Shown: in pieces, positions 48,579 to 61,684 of the stretch
How positions within the stretch are numbered: the first letter of the stretch is position 1
How the letters are laid out: each line of letters starts with the position of its first letter
DNA from: Callaeas wilsoni
Lineage: Eukaryota > Chordata > Aves > Passeriformes > Callaeidae
Direction of reading: 5' to 3'
Length of the DNA: 64,000 bases
Assembly: GCA_013398955.1 (NCBI GenBank)
Contig: VWPU01011587.1
Span: forward strand, 124,001-188,000
The notes under the pieces: model-generated
The model's input: the letters and a program-made list of their open reading frames with translations, nothing else
Databases searched by the model: none
What the model was told of the DNA's origin: nothing
Made by a program: the position numbers and the translations under genes

Positions 48579-48584
48579 CTTTAC
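48579..48584. repeat. Putative target-site duplication, right copy (CTTTAC)
   Basis: This is the exact right-hand partner of the hexamer at 48023-48028. Confidence 0.55.
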
Positions 48585-51500
48585 AAACAAAGAGGTCACA
48601 GGGAAACAAGCCAGCCACTTTGGTTAATACTCCACTCGCTGATGGCCTGGAAGGTATAATTGCACTTTAATTTTGCTTTTGTATCTAAACTGTTACATTT
48701 TTATCTAAAAAGAAAATCTACCAAACCCTGAAAGCCAATAAATGGTCTACCCTCGTCATTTCCTGCAATGTTTATAGTTAGTTATGTCACAGAAACCAGC
48801 ACACAGATGTAAACTGGGTTTCTAAGAGTCTCCCTTAGCAAATGCTACAGGAGCAGAGCACACTGTGATGTCATGCTGAAACTTCTGGGATCTCTTGTCA
48901 CGTATGCAGTGTTGCTGCAGTGTCAGAAGTGGCCATCTCCTGTGTGCACACCCATCTCTCAACGTACCAAACCCAAATACTACCTGACATATGATTTGAA
49001 ACACCAGTAAGATGCGAGGAGAGGGCAGAGAGAGCATGATAGAATGGATGCATTAGAGAACAGAAATAAATTATTTATTTTATTGAGAGGTATTTGGTTA
49101 TATGCTCACATTTACACACAATCTTTACTTCTACATGCAATCCGAGCAGTCAAATCTACCATAACTCTGAAGAAAACGGTAGAGGAGATTAAAGGAGAAT
49201 GTGACACTGTTATGTAACACTTTGAAACTAGATAGGTTGAACAGATGTCTTCATTAGATTATCTTTTGAAAACTTCATGGAAAAAAAGCAAGTTTGAAAA
49301 ATTAGCTGCTTAAATTCTCTCTTTGCTTCCTGGCAGTTAAAACTGGAATGAGAATAAATACCTCTCTGCATGAGGTATGAGGATTAATTTGTTTGTGTAT
49401 ATAAATGGGTATTTAAGTATCAACTACTATTTTATTTTTAACACCTTATTGGGACTACTGCATTCCTACCAGAGTTCAGCTTTTGGCAAGAGATTAAGAC
49501 TGAGTTAAAACAGGAACAGGTGTTTAGAAGATGATATGGCTGCAATAAAAGCACAAACCAAGAAGAGGAAGGAAAAAAAAATTATATAAGGCATTCATTT
49601 GTATCCTGTGAAATAGAGACACATAGAAGAAAACATAAAACCACAATAACTAAAGGATGTTTAGGAAAATGTCTTTTCCTACTGATTCATTCCCAGGGGG
49701 ACAGAGTCTGAGCAGGGCTGTCCCTTGGCCCCAGGTCACCCTGTTCCTGTACAATCTCATGCTGCCTATTAAATGGCCAAGCATTCAGTAAGCACTGCTT
49801 AATACTGGTTGGTTAATAAAACATTTTCAAAGCCTCTACAGGGTGTAAGAGTTTAAGGCCACTCTCAGTGAGATTTGCGCTCCTAAATTATAGCAGGTGT
49901 TTTTACAGTGTGGATTTCTGGTCTCTAAGATCCCTATAGCCATTACTAGGTCAAACTGATTTTTATTTCTAGGGACTGAGCACATTCTTTTGCCAGCTGC
50001 AATCGGAACAAAAGCTGAAACCATCCATTTTAAGGCTCAAACTCATGAAAACAGATGTTTTCTTGGTAAAAAAAAACAGTTACTGACCTTGAAGCTTCAT
50101 AAGAAAATACAGTATTTACCACTTTTAGAATATTTTTCCTTTAGCAATAAGATAATTGAAGATAAAAGCTTTCATGTAGTTTTTTTTTGAAAGCAGACTG
50201 TGCTCAAACATCAATCCTGCAAGTTAAACTTCTTTTCATCAAGATATACTATTAATTTCATACAAAAGAAAAAGTAAAAATAGTGAAGATTTTTAAAAGC
50301 AAAGATCTATGAGGTAGTAAGTGTTGCAAGATGCATGAGGTTTCTTATTACTTTGTTTATTGCTGTATTCTTGTAAGAGTAGGACATGGTGTACAAAATA
50401 AATAAAATTTAACTATGGAGATACCAAGAAGAATCTCCATGGGCAGCATGAATTCTCAACTCTGGGAACTCTCAGCATGACTGAACCTCATAAGCCAAAA
50501 GTTTGACTGAGAACACCATAATAAATTAAAATGGTTGTCTAGACGATATTGAAGTCCCTTATGTCTTTCATTTTGAAAAAGCGTGCCTTTAGAACAACTG
50601 AGAGAAGGAATGTAGTAATGTAATTTCTGCATGCTAGATGTTTATTTTCCTAGTATTATATGATTCTTGCATTTTAAGAAGGTTTAATGCAATTAACTTT
50701 GACTTCAGTACATTTAAATTGCATCCTTTCTAAGTATTTCTTGTCAGTAGTCACCCATGAGAGAAAAGTCTATTAAATTAGCAAGAGAGTAAGAAAGATT
50801 GTAGAACAAGTGATGACAGAAAATTCTCTTTGAAAACAATACTGAAGAAAACAATTTTCACCTGAGACAAAATCCCTTGTCCTCTTGATTCTAATAATTT
50901 CCTCAACAATAACATGGTTATTTGGAAGCTGAACTTTGCCCTGGATCATTGATTCTGTACACACATTGGAATACCTCTATTGTCCAAGGGAGGCAATTAT
51001 TCATGTGGTGAAGTGCTTATGGGAGTCAAATCTAGACTCATAAACAGCTTATGGATTCCTGCCCTTGACAGGCATCACACAATTTTAAATACTCTCTGTC
51101 AGGACAGATTTGGAAAATTTTGATGAATGCATCAATTAATGGTAATTGAAAGTGAATTTGCCTTCCAAAAGAAACAGTTGTACAAGGAACCAGGGGGATC
51201 TTAAGACAGAGCTTGACTCATTGATGATACATGATGTTATCTGCAATAACAGGACTAAATTTAACGAAATACAAGAATTCCATGTGGTCCCAGCTATAAA
51301 CTAGACCAATTACTGCAAGTCTGTGAGGTAAAAACTGATCACAAAAGCCAGGACAAACATCTGATCGCATAGAAAGCAGAGCTAAACCCTTTCTGAACCA
51401 GTCTCTTCATCAGATTCCTATCCCAGCAGGTCAAAAGAGCAGCGACAGTGGGAAATGCAAGTTAACACACTCAAGCAGAGGCCAGACTGACCCCACTCAC

Positions 51501-54259
51501 TGGCTTCAAGACACTGACTTCCACTGCAGGGGCAGGACTGTCCTTTTGCAACAATGACCTTTTGCATACTGTAGCATCACTGGAAGATTCTGAATCTCAG
51601 AACCTTAATAACGTTCCTCTCAATTAATCATGACTATTCAAAAGCAGGAATTAACCCCAAACATAAGCATTTAAAGCCAAACACTCATTCCAAAGCAAAA
51701 CACTCATTCTAAGCACAGCCTTTTTTCCTCATCAAATGAAATATCAAAGATTACACAAGGACTCCAGCAGCCTTCACCAGAGAAGTATGCATTTCTTTGG
51801 TGGAAGGTTAAGCAATAACCAAATGGTCTTGCAAACTTCCTCCCCACTGTGTTGGCACAGCTGCATAGGCCCTGGATAATGCCAAAGGAGCAGAAGGAAG
51901 ACACAAGGTTACATGAACAAGAGGCTGGGGGAGATGGAAAGGCTACCTTAGATTAGGTAGGTTGCTGCTGAATAGCAAACTACCACCCTCAATATCAGAG
52001 CAATGGAAGCTAATGTACAGACCAAATAGTCAAAATAAAGGTATAGGCAATGTCATGTGAATGGAGACTGAATGGACATGGTATTAAAATGTCTGCAAAT
52101 ACACTCCGAATGTAATGTGCTCTATAAACAGCTTTTCACCATATCAGATTTATATAGAGAAATCACATAAGGAATACAGAAGGCAGCTTTCTATATCACA
52201 GCATATCATATCATATCATATCATATTCTGTTACTTCTGGAAGTTATTTTCATGTCTGATTTATCATGGAAAATATAGGTAAATGATTCTATTTGTCTTC
52301 CTTGACCTCCAGGTGACCCTGCCTAGAAGCCCCAGACCTTTGCTCTCTCCAAAGATCTTTGTTATTTCTTCTAAATTGTGAGGAAGAGTTCACATTCTTA
52401 AAGATGTGAAACGTTAAAAAAATTAAGCAAACAGGAAAACTTCAGGCATTTACACACATCCAAACATAATCACCAAACCAATCCCCCAAGAAAACCTTCA
52501 GAGAATTTGATTTACAAAGTGGAGTGCAGGTGCATCTATTGAAGAGTGCATCCCATCCTCCTCCATCACTCTTACTTAGCCACTTCATTTCTAATAAGAA
52601 TATATCAGCTCTGAAACTGAGGGATGTGCATGCATCTACTACCACAGCATATACCACTGTGACAAAAGCAAAGGCTTCAACAAGACACAAATTACTGTGA
52701 GCAATACCCATCTCCCTTCATAACCTTTTTATGGAGCTCATAATCAAGCTGTTTCCCCCCATATCCAGTTTCTGCAGCCTCTCTTTTCTGTCCACCTTTG
52801 CCATGCTTTGATTTAAATTTGAAATAACCTCCTTGGATCGTGCGCCATGCTTTTAATTTTTCAGCCAAGTGCTATGCACAGCTTATATCTGTAATAGTAA
52901 CAGATTGCCCAAGGACACACACAATGAGTCATGGAAAGAGTAAGGATTTCCTGGCTCTTAATCCAATGCTCAGACAAGGCCTCTCATGTTTCCAATTTTC
53001 AGGAGCCGGCAGGTGGGGAGAAGAAAAGAGAAGATAAAAGAAAAAAAGATGGGAGGAAGACTTTTTTAGGTAAGCAAAATAGACAACCAGAAAAAAAATC
53101 TGCACAAGCTCTTCCCCTTCTCAGTTTCCGATAACTGATGTAACAGTAATCACAGAATCTACTGAAGAGCTTTTAAAACCAGGTATCTGGTTTCAAAAAA
53201 ATGCAATGGATTGAAGAGAGTAAATATATCAATCAGCACAAAAAAGACACAAAAATTTTCTTAAAGCAGAAAGAAAAGAACAAGTTTTCTCGACAAGCCT
53301 AGAAACAGAAGGCTTGCATGCTTTCAGGGCAAAGGGATTTGGAAGCTTGCTCCCAAATAGGAGTGTAGGTAGGAGCATTAGCATTTGACCACTGCAGACC
53401 CTGAAAAAATCTGGGGGTTGTGAACATGGAAGTAGGTGACATGAACCAGTTCTTACATGAACACACTCCAGAAACACTGAGTGTTACAGTGATCTATTTA
53501 ACTTAGGAAGCTGATCCCCCCAAGACCAACTATAATTAGCAGGAGATGAGGAAGATTCAAGAGACAAATACAGATCACACAGAGGTGATGTATCAGAATC
53601 CCCAAAATAACTAATATCCATCCTAATAATGCCACCTACTGCAAAAAACTATGCAACTGTTTACAAGACCCATTATGTCACAAAAGAACAGGAAAATAAT
53701 ATTTCATCTCCACAAAAGTAGGCCACCCATCACATTCTGAAAAGGGATCCAAGCAAAAAAATAAACGGATTATGATACAAGTTGTACTCATTTATCACTG
53801 CAAAGCACAACTCACACATGGGCTTTGACAGCACCCTTGATAACTGGCTGAAATGAGACTCATTTCAAAATGAAATAGATGTTAAAACACCGGTGTCAGG
53901 CAAAGGCATTAACTGAAAACATCTACGGGATACTTAGGGACTGCTTGCCTCAGTGGGCTGGGATAATGCAGTTATTTAGAGACTACTGTGGAACCAATAT
54001 TTGCACTCCTGACCTAACCATCACTGAAGAGATCTAGTGCAACATCTAATAGGTGCAGTCAACCCTACCTCTCAGAAATGGAAGGGATTCTTTGGGTCCC
54101 TACTCATGCCATTTAAACAACTGATTGCAACAGCTATCACCATGATAGCAAACTACTTCAGCAGAAGTGAGAACCGAGTGAGCCAGGAGGCAGCTCTTTC
54201 CAGATTCTCAGTGACACACAAGCAGTGAGTAGCACAGCATTAGCCTGCACATTGCCCGA
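48585..54259. other. Unassigned AT-rich noncoding DNA
   Basis: No gene is recognised and open frames are short. Apart from the CATAT microsatellite there is a small GC-richer patch at 49690-49760. A stretch at 53940-54250 may be an older 5' extension of the CR1 copy that follows, but I cannot match it. Confidence 0.55.
52202..52226. repeat. (CATAT)5 microsatellite
   Basis: Five perfect head-to-tail CATAT units end before TCTG. Confidence 0.97.
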
Positions 54260-55022
54260 GGCCCTGCACACAAAAGACACTGAAAGGCAGAGGTACTCAA
54301 TGTCCTTTTTACCTCAGTCTTTACCGATAATGAGCCTGTAGGAATCCCAGGCCCCTGAGACCAGCAGGGAAGTCTGTAAGAAGAAGATTTACCCTTTGTG
54401 AAGGAGGACCAGGTAACAGAACACCTACAGTGGACATACATCTGCATCAGGAAAAGTTGCTAGCAAGTTGAGGGAGGTCATCCTTCATCCCAAATTAGCA
54501 CTGGTAAGGTCACATCTGGACTGCTGGGTCCAGGTCTGGGCTCCCAGTACAAGAAATATATGGACTTAATGAAGTGAGGAGAGGGCTAAGAACAGGCTAA
54601 GAAGGGACCATGAGGATGACTAAGGGATTGGAGCATCTTTCATATGAGGAGAGGCTGACAGCTGGGACTGTTCAATCTGGACAAGAGAAGGTCCAGGGGA
54701 ATCGTGTCAGTGTGTAAATATACCTGATGGGAGGGAGTGAAGATGAGAGAGCCAGACTCTTCACAGTAGTGCCCGCTAACAGGATAAGAGGCAATCATCA
54801 CAAATTAAAGAGCGTGAAATTTCTTCTGAACACTTTTTGACTGTAAGATGGTAGAACACTGGCACAGCCTGACCAGGGAGGTTGTGGAGTCTTCATCCTT
54901 GCAGGTACTTAAAACACAACTAGGCATGGTCCCGGGTAACCTGCTCTAGCTGACTGTGCTTTAGCAGAGAGTTGGATTAGATGGTATCAAGAGGTCACGT
55001 CCAACCTCAATGACTCTATTTG
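54260..55022 (+). mobile_element. Old CR1 LINE copy with its reverse transcriptase core deleted
   Basis: The first part (54260-54448) matches the CR1 ORF2 segment just before the reverse transcriptase core (AAAAGACACTGAAAGG, AGGTACTCAATG, CCTCAGTCTTTAC, GGAATCCCAGG, GGAGGACCAGGT, TGGACATACAT). The second part (from about 54452) jumps to the end of ORF2 and the 3' region (TGAGGGAGGTCATCCTTC, GGGCTCCCAGTACAAGAAAT, TCATATGAGGAGAGGCTGA, AGAGGCAATCATCACAAATT, CACTGGCACAGCCTGACCAG) and ends near CCAACCTCAATGACTCT. The finger and palm region between, including the catalytic box, is absent. A missing base near 54280 already breaks the frame. It is an old copy, more diverged than the one at 38918 and of a different 3'-end subfamily. 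Confidence 0.92.
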
Positions 55023-58000
55023 TATTTCTGTTGCATGCAGTTTTTAAGTGAACCAGCTAATTAACAAAGACTGGTAACTAAGGCATCCTTGAAGACAGAT
55101 GGTTCAAATGTTTTCTAAAACCTACAAACTAGACTTTTTCCACTCTGCTCTTTTTGGGGGATTTAGAAACAGTGCAAATTTCACATTCCCTCTTCATTTT
55201 GCTGCCTAAGTTTCGTTTTATATATCAACTTCCTTCATTCACTTGAAATACTGGACAGGAAATACTTCTGAATTAAACCTTATCTTGCAGTTTTGGTTGA
55301 CTCCTCTGCTCTTCCCTCCTCCTTTGCAACCTCTTTTCTTTATACTACAATATAGTATGAATCTATCCTTCAGCTCACGGCTCCATGCAGCTCATATTAT
55401 TCTCTTCAAGCTTCTTTTCCTCCCTCCCCTTTTTCTTTGTCTGTTTTCCAGCCACTGAATACTTTTCAGTTTCAGATGAAAATAACAATTAAGTTTTATT
55501 ATTATGAGACCTTTTCTTGTACTGATAAAAATCTTATTATGCAAAACAAAGCTAGAACGATTTCTTTAACAATGAGATTTTCATGTTCACTTTTAACTTC
55601 TTTTTAGAAAACATGAATGACCTTCAAGAAGAATCAATTTTCCAGATTATTTCTTCCAATTCTTTTTCTTATTTTTTAATCCAATTTTACCATCAAGGAG
55701 AAATATATATGAACAAAGTATACACTGGAGTCATATCTCCCTGGAGGCATCATTTTGGATTATTGAAGTATAATTATTACAGCACATTGGTCTGCTCTAA
55801 GCCTTCCAAAATACTGTTTAAAACATCTTCCTTAGGGCAAGGCCACTAAAAAAATATGCTGTTGAAACATAATTGCTTGCATTATAAAAAAAAAAAAATT
55901 AGCATTTCCCACAGTTCAGTGAATGAAAAATAGCATAAATTAGTAGAAATGAAGAAAGATGATAATCAAGAACAAGTTAGAAATGTGCAAGATTCAAAGC
56001 TGAGGATCATAGCATGACCTTAAGGTCTGAATGAAACAGCCTGAAGTCGTTCCAAATTTTACCAGCTTTATAAGATAAACACTAAGAACTACCAAAGATC
56101 AAAACCAGGCACTTCACATTTCTGCATGAAAACCTTTAATAAAACTGTACTGAGTTAGTGGAAAAAAATGAAAACGAAAAATTGTTTGCCTCAAACTTTA
56201 AAAACAATCATTCTCCTGGACTTCTCACACTAAATCCCTTGCTGCTTAACACAAAATATGAACAGATATTTTTTATTCATTTTGAACGTTTGCCACAACA
56301 TTTCACTCACTTTGTATCCTGAATTTAAGCATTTTACACAGAATTCTATGGTACTGCACATACAACTAAAAAGACTCTCAAAAGGCATTTTGATCCCCAA
56401 AACCCTAAATTTCCTTACTAAGCTAAATTAAATGAGCACGGTTGCTTGCATGTGCAAGGGTTACTTTTATAATGTGACTGATCCTCCCTACCTTTACTTA
56501 TTTAAAACAATTCATTGTCCCTTAGCTTGCTTTTTAAAATAGGGTTTGTAATCTTTAAATCTCAGGGATCTTTCCAAAAACCTAATTTTTTTGTGTTACA
56601 TATTTTTTATACACAGTCATAGATACATGCCCACTGTATATTACACAAAGTCCAATTAAAGGAAAAAAATGCTTTGCACTTTTCCCTTTCTTCTATCTCT
56701 GGCTGATCTTCTCTTCCCAACTATAAAACACAAACAGAGCCTGTTTAAAAGACAGAAAGACTGAAAAACAGAAGGAAAGAAAAGCATAGACCTTGAACAC
56801 CAGGAGTAAAATTAAATTAGTTAACTGCTAGAAGCATGAAGCATTAATGAAATAGAAGTAGAGAATTTTCCCTTTATGAGGAACATTTATTCAGTGTTAA
56901 TTAAATTCTTTTATTTAAAATCTATACTTACCCAAGTGTAAAAATATTACATCATATCAATAACTGCAGAGTGTAAGCAAGTACTACATTATAAGCATCT
57001 TTTCCCCATCTAGTGGAGTGAGGCCTTTAAATCACTTATACTGATTGAAGTCTTCAAATAAAGGACCAAAAAACCAACAGAGAACCCTCTGCATGAACCA
57101 GCAGCCACAGCTATTAATTCGCTTGTCTAACAAATAGCTATCAGAGATTAGCTTCAAGCATTTGCTTGCAAAGTTCACATGCAATAGTGTTAATAAGGAA
57201 CTTTCAGAGTCTGCAATAATTATTTCTCTACAATATATCCAGCTGGCTGGTTTATTCATTTGCAGGCCAGTTCTGCACCACTGAAGCCAAAGAGAGTTTT
57301 GATATTCACTTCAAAAGGTTCGGGACCTTGCCTACAATGTTGAGCTATCACCACAAACGCTTAGGTGCATTTCTGTAATACCACACAAACTAATTAAAGC
57401 AAAGCTGCCACCACTAAGGGACCACCATTAGAATTTTTAAGCTTACAAGATGAGAAACAGGCTCCTAAGTCTTCAGGCGGACACCCTAAATGATTGCCTA
57501 ACTTTAAAAAACACTCAGTATTTGTTCATTTGAATGAGAACTCTAGGTAATCCAAAGTCCTGGCGATTTTTATTGAAATGACTAAAACTGGACTGACAAA
57601 TAACTTCTGCATAAACAGAGTAGCATGTGAGATTAAGATAATGTCTTTACACAAAATTCTTTTTTCTGTGACTTGCATCTTCTTCAAGATGATTACCTTG
57701 TTGTAAAAAAATATTACGAGGTTGATTTGAGAATCAATTTGGAAGATTTAATCAGGCATTCAGCTGCTTTGAAAATTATCTGAATGTAGGTTGGGAAATG
57801 AGTATAATCCAACAGTGACGCTGCACTTTAATAAGTGTCAGTACTTTAACCAGTATCAGTATTGTTGTAAAAGTGTCCCGCTTGACTTCTTCATTGTTTT
57901 GTATTTGGAATGCATGCTCTGCCTTTGCAGGAAAGGCTTACATAAAATGATCAGCTATGAAGTATCACCAGGGTTTTCTTCAGCTTCCGAGCTACACTTA

Positions 58001-61000
58001 AAAAATACGTGAACACTGCCTCACTTCTGACAGCTCATTTTAACTAAATTACAGGAGCACAATCATTTCCAGGCGGAATCGAAGCTCTGCTTCATCTAAA
58101 TCTAGTGTTGTGGATACAACCTTGTTGAATGCTAGAGTCCTCAGAAGATGATCTAATTACCAGGCAAATGGGAGAATGGTCTCTCCTCAAACTTCTCACA
58201 CAGGAGTGGCTAAAAAAATGCAGAATAAGACTCAGTAGCTCTTTCAAAATCAATCTTAGCATTGAGCCATATAGCTCAGACAAGTAAAAGCTTACAGAAC
58301 AGAATACGTAAGTTTTACAGACACTATTTAGTCATATTATACATCCTACCTTAAAATAGAAAAAGCAGTCACTTAATGGCATATATCCCCAGGACAATCA
58401 TGCAGAATAGACACTTTTGATTAATTTAACTAGTCACTAGCTACTGCTCTACAAAAATACAGCTGAAAATGCATTTCCTTTTTGTGGAAGCAGAGAAGGC
58501 AAACTAAAATATGAAGGTTTCTGTGTGTTTAGCAGACCTTTTTTTTTTTTTTTTAAATTTAAGAAGTAAAGTTGATTCTACTTTGCTACAAAGAAGGATA
58601 TAAAGCCCTGTTGTTCCCCTCCCAGCCTCGGTTTTTCCATCTTACCTGAAAAGAGGCAAATACAATTAGGCAACTGTAAGTATTAAAAGTTAGTTTCTAA
58701 ACACAGAAAAGGTGCAAGAATTACATAGCTGTCTTTTCATAAATGGCAAGGAAACAAAGTAAATTCATATCTAATAAAAATGAGAAAGTAACAAGGAAAC
58801 TCATCAGTGCATAAAACTCAAAGTGGTTAACAAAGAGGGAAACAAGACAGTCCTAGAATTTCATTTCTGAAAATCTGGCAAATGATAAATGAAATAGATT
58901 TTGTATGAAAACATGAAATAAAAAGTCAGCAGCAGGCTCTCTGGTGAGTTAAGAAAGAAATATGTTAGCTAGTTGTCCCTCATTACCCAATAATAGCCTT
59001 TTTTTAATTTGGTGGGACATATGAAAATAGAAAATATGTCAAAGACTGGAGCATCAACAGGAAGAAAACCTTCTACTTAAAACTGAATTATGCAGGTATA
59101 TAGTTATTGGTAAGAAGCAAAACTAGGGTCAGCAGTACCAGTCACAGAAAGTGAGAACATCTGAACAGTACAATCTTTAGTCATTTTCAGGATAATATTT
59201 AGAAATGCCAGGCATTCTAGAAGAAGTTGGAAGTGGACTGAGTAGCCAAAATAGTCAGTACGATTAAAAAAACATCTTCACTTGTACAAGTTTTCAGGCA
59301 AGATCCTTTTCCACGCAGCCAAGGGGCTTAATACTTTTTTTTTTCTTCTGTTTTCCATATAAAACTCAAGCTCACTAAAAGCAACAGAAGGAATATATGA
59401 TCTGGTTTCATCAATTCACAATACCACAGCTCACAAAAATAATGGAGACTGGGAACTAGTGTTTTAAAATAGCCTCTTTCTCCATATACCATGCTTTTAT
59501 AGTTTACATTAGCTATATAGGAATTCTTTTTTTCTTTTTTTCCATAGGGCAGAATCACTTCCTATTTTACTTGTCAAGCTTCTGGGAGACAGATGAAGAA
59601 ACTCTAACCAAAATACCTGGCAAAAGTCCAAACAGTAATCACATTTGCCCACCCAACACTCCCTGTGATCTCACTCAGCTACAGAGTCTTCAGAGTTCTG
59701 CAGGTTTTTCTACATATTGCTAAATGGTTGCCAAGTTTCACCTCAAGGTATAACAGCTTCCTATTGGATGCTAAACAGTCCCCTTATTTCAGTAGGTTGT
59801 GTTACTGCTTATACACCCTTCTGCCCTTCTCTTTCTTCCCATGGGAATATTCCAAATCTTAGGAGCTCTATAAAATGCATAGGCTGAGATACCTCCACAC
59901 ACTCCCATGTGTAAACCACCTTCCTTTAATTCAAAAGTAGTAGAGCTATTACAAACAAATATTCACACAACTGATCTTTTTTACGGATCAAAGCAGCAAA
60001 CAACTTAGACACGAAGGAAATAATCTTGTCCTTTTTTTGGCCAGTCAGAATTGTGCTGGTGTATGTCAACAGGAACATCACCAGCCTAGTAAAAGGGTAG
60101 TTGGTCCATCTTATCTCTTACACTTCCCTTCAGGTCTTTCCCTGCCCCTGGACAGACAGTGATCTGACCTGTTCTCCCATGTCATGTTTCTGCCCATTCT
60201 AGCTTTCCTAAAATCCAAATAGAGTTTTCTTCTTTAAGAAGCAGAAGCTTTCAAGCAGTACCATTTGTCATCAGCCACCACCCCTGGAACAGACCTATGA
60301 TTTAAGCACAAAGATTTAGAACACACTATTCTCTTTACTGACATTGCAACAGAATGATGGACTTCTGCTTCTGAGGGAAGGCAAATTGTATGTTTCTCAC
60401 TGGAGGCATTACTGACTTCTTCACCAAAAGATCCATTCCAGACTCATTTTCAACTGACAATAAAAAGAAGAGAACTTAACAGCCCTCTTCCTTTTTGTCC
60501 ACCATGTACTTTATCATAGTCAAGTCGTCGATTCAATTATTATGCTCTGAGTTTATAGCCTTCTGTATATTTGTCCATTTGTCTCCTTGAAGACACTATT
60601 ACTGTTTCCAACTCTTCAACGTGTAACACTCCTGAGCTTCTCTAAGTGCCTTGGCAAGCTGACCTGTCTGTTAATAAAATGCTAGAATTTATTGACAACC
60701 TCCCTCAGGATTCCTCAAATCTTGTAATCTGTGATAACATCATATCTATTCCAGCCTATAGCTGAAATCTAAGCGAGTTGCATCTATCTGTCTTTAAAGC
60801 ACTTTTAAACCTACTAAGAATCATCCTTATAAATACATCTTTTTTTCTGCAGAGCTTTCTGGACTCCTTGAGTAGCTTCAAAGCTTCCATACAGACTCTT
60901 AATGGAAATGAATAGTGTTGTAGCTTTCCATAACAACACACATTTACAAAACACACAGCATAACAACATGAACTTCTAAGAAAGTTGTCATTATAGAATC

Positions 61001-61679
61001 ATTATTATCCAAGGACTCAATATTATTTTTAAAGTAAAAGAGCTCTTTGTAGCTGATAATGTGATTTCTGTGCATTTTTAGCTACAACATTGACACTTGC
61101 ACCTCACATAAGTAAAGCTATTAATTGCAATCTAGATAGAGCTAAGATTATCTCAGAGATTCCAAAGTTTTGGAGGGAAGTAGCCTTATACAAACCATGC
61201 TGAGCATGTATTGCAGTATTCAGTTGTGCACAGGGCTAAATGTATCTTTTGAGCAGAGCCTGTTTGTCAGTCACAAACAGCCTCGCTTAATAAACAGGAA
61301 TGGATGTTCTGGTAGTATATCAGACCTCCCATAAGACTCTTTTTAATGTATATATCCAGGTACATAAAACACAAGTATTTGTCTTTTCCACAGTGTGGTG
61401 CCTATTGATAAAGACAAACTCTCCGTTTCTGTCTAATAGTACATAACCTACACAACTACTCGATCATTAGGACATAACTTAGATTTCAGAATTACTTGGG
61501 AAAATCAGAAAGTTCACAATAGATGAAAACTGGGGGGAAAAAAAGAGTGGCACCAATCAGGCATTTTCATTCCTAATTAGTTCTGTCTTCACCCCTTTCA
61601 AGCAGTTTATTCACAAGCTATACCAGACCATCTAAACTGGATCCCTGCAATTAATTGTACATTCACATCTAAATGGTAA
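55023..61679. other. Unassigned AT-rich noncoding DNA
   Basis: No gene or recognisable element is visible. Poly(A) of 13 lies at 55886-55898 and poly(T) of 16 at 58539-58554. A line at 58622-58658 vaguely recalls the mammalian-wide CORE-SINE but is too short to call. Open frames stay under 90 codons. Confidence 0.6.
58539..58554. repeat. Poly(T) run, 16 T
   Basis: There are sixteen uninterrupted T followed by AAATTTAAGAAG. No retroposed gene copy is recognised on the minus strand beside it. Confidence 0.9.
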
Positions 61680-61684
61680 ATGAC
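61680..61684. repeat. Target-site duplication, left copy (ATGAC)
   Basis: These five bases directly precede the TGTACTGG start of the solo LTR. The same ATGAC occurs at 62706-62710. Confidence 0.8.

Noticed and set aside
48159..48659. 166-codon open frame on the plus strand
   Set aside because: It lies across the putative LTR and beyond its right edge. The frame reflects GC-rich composition.
58622..58658. Resemblance to the MIR CORE-SINE (CCTCGGTTTTTCCATCTTACCTG)
   Set aside because: Similarity covers under 40 bp with several mismatches and no core domain. It cannot be separated from chance without a profile search.
60994..61008. AGAATCATTA word suggesting another CR1 3' end
   Set aside because: The match stops after ten bases and the following sequence does not continue in CR1.
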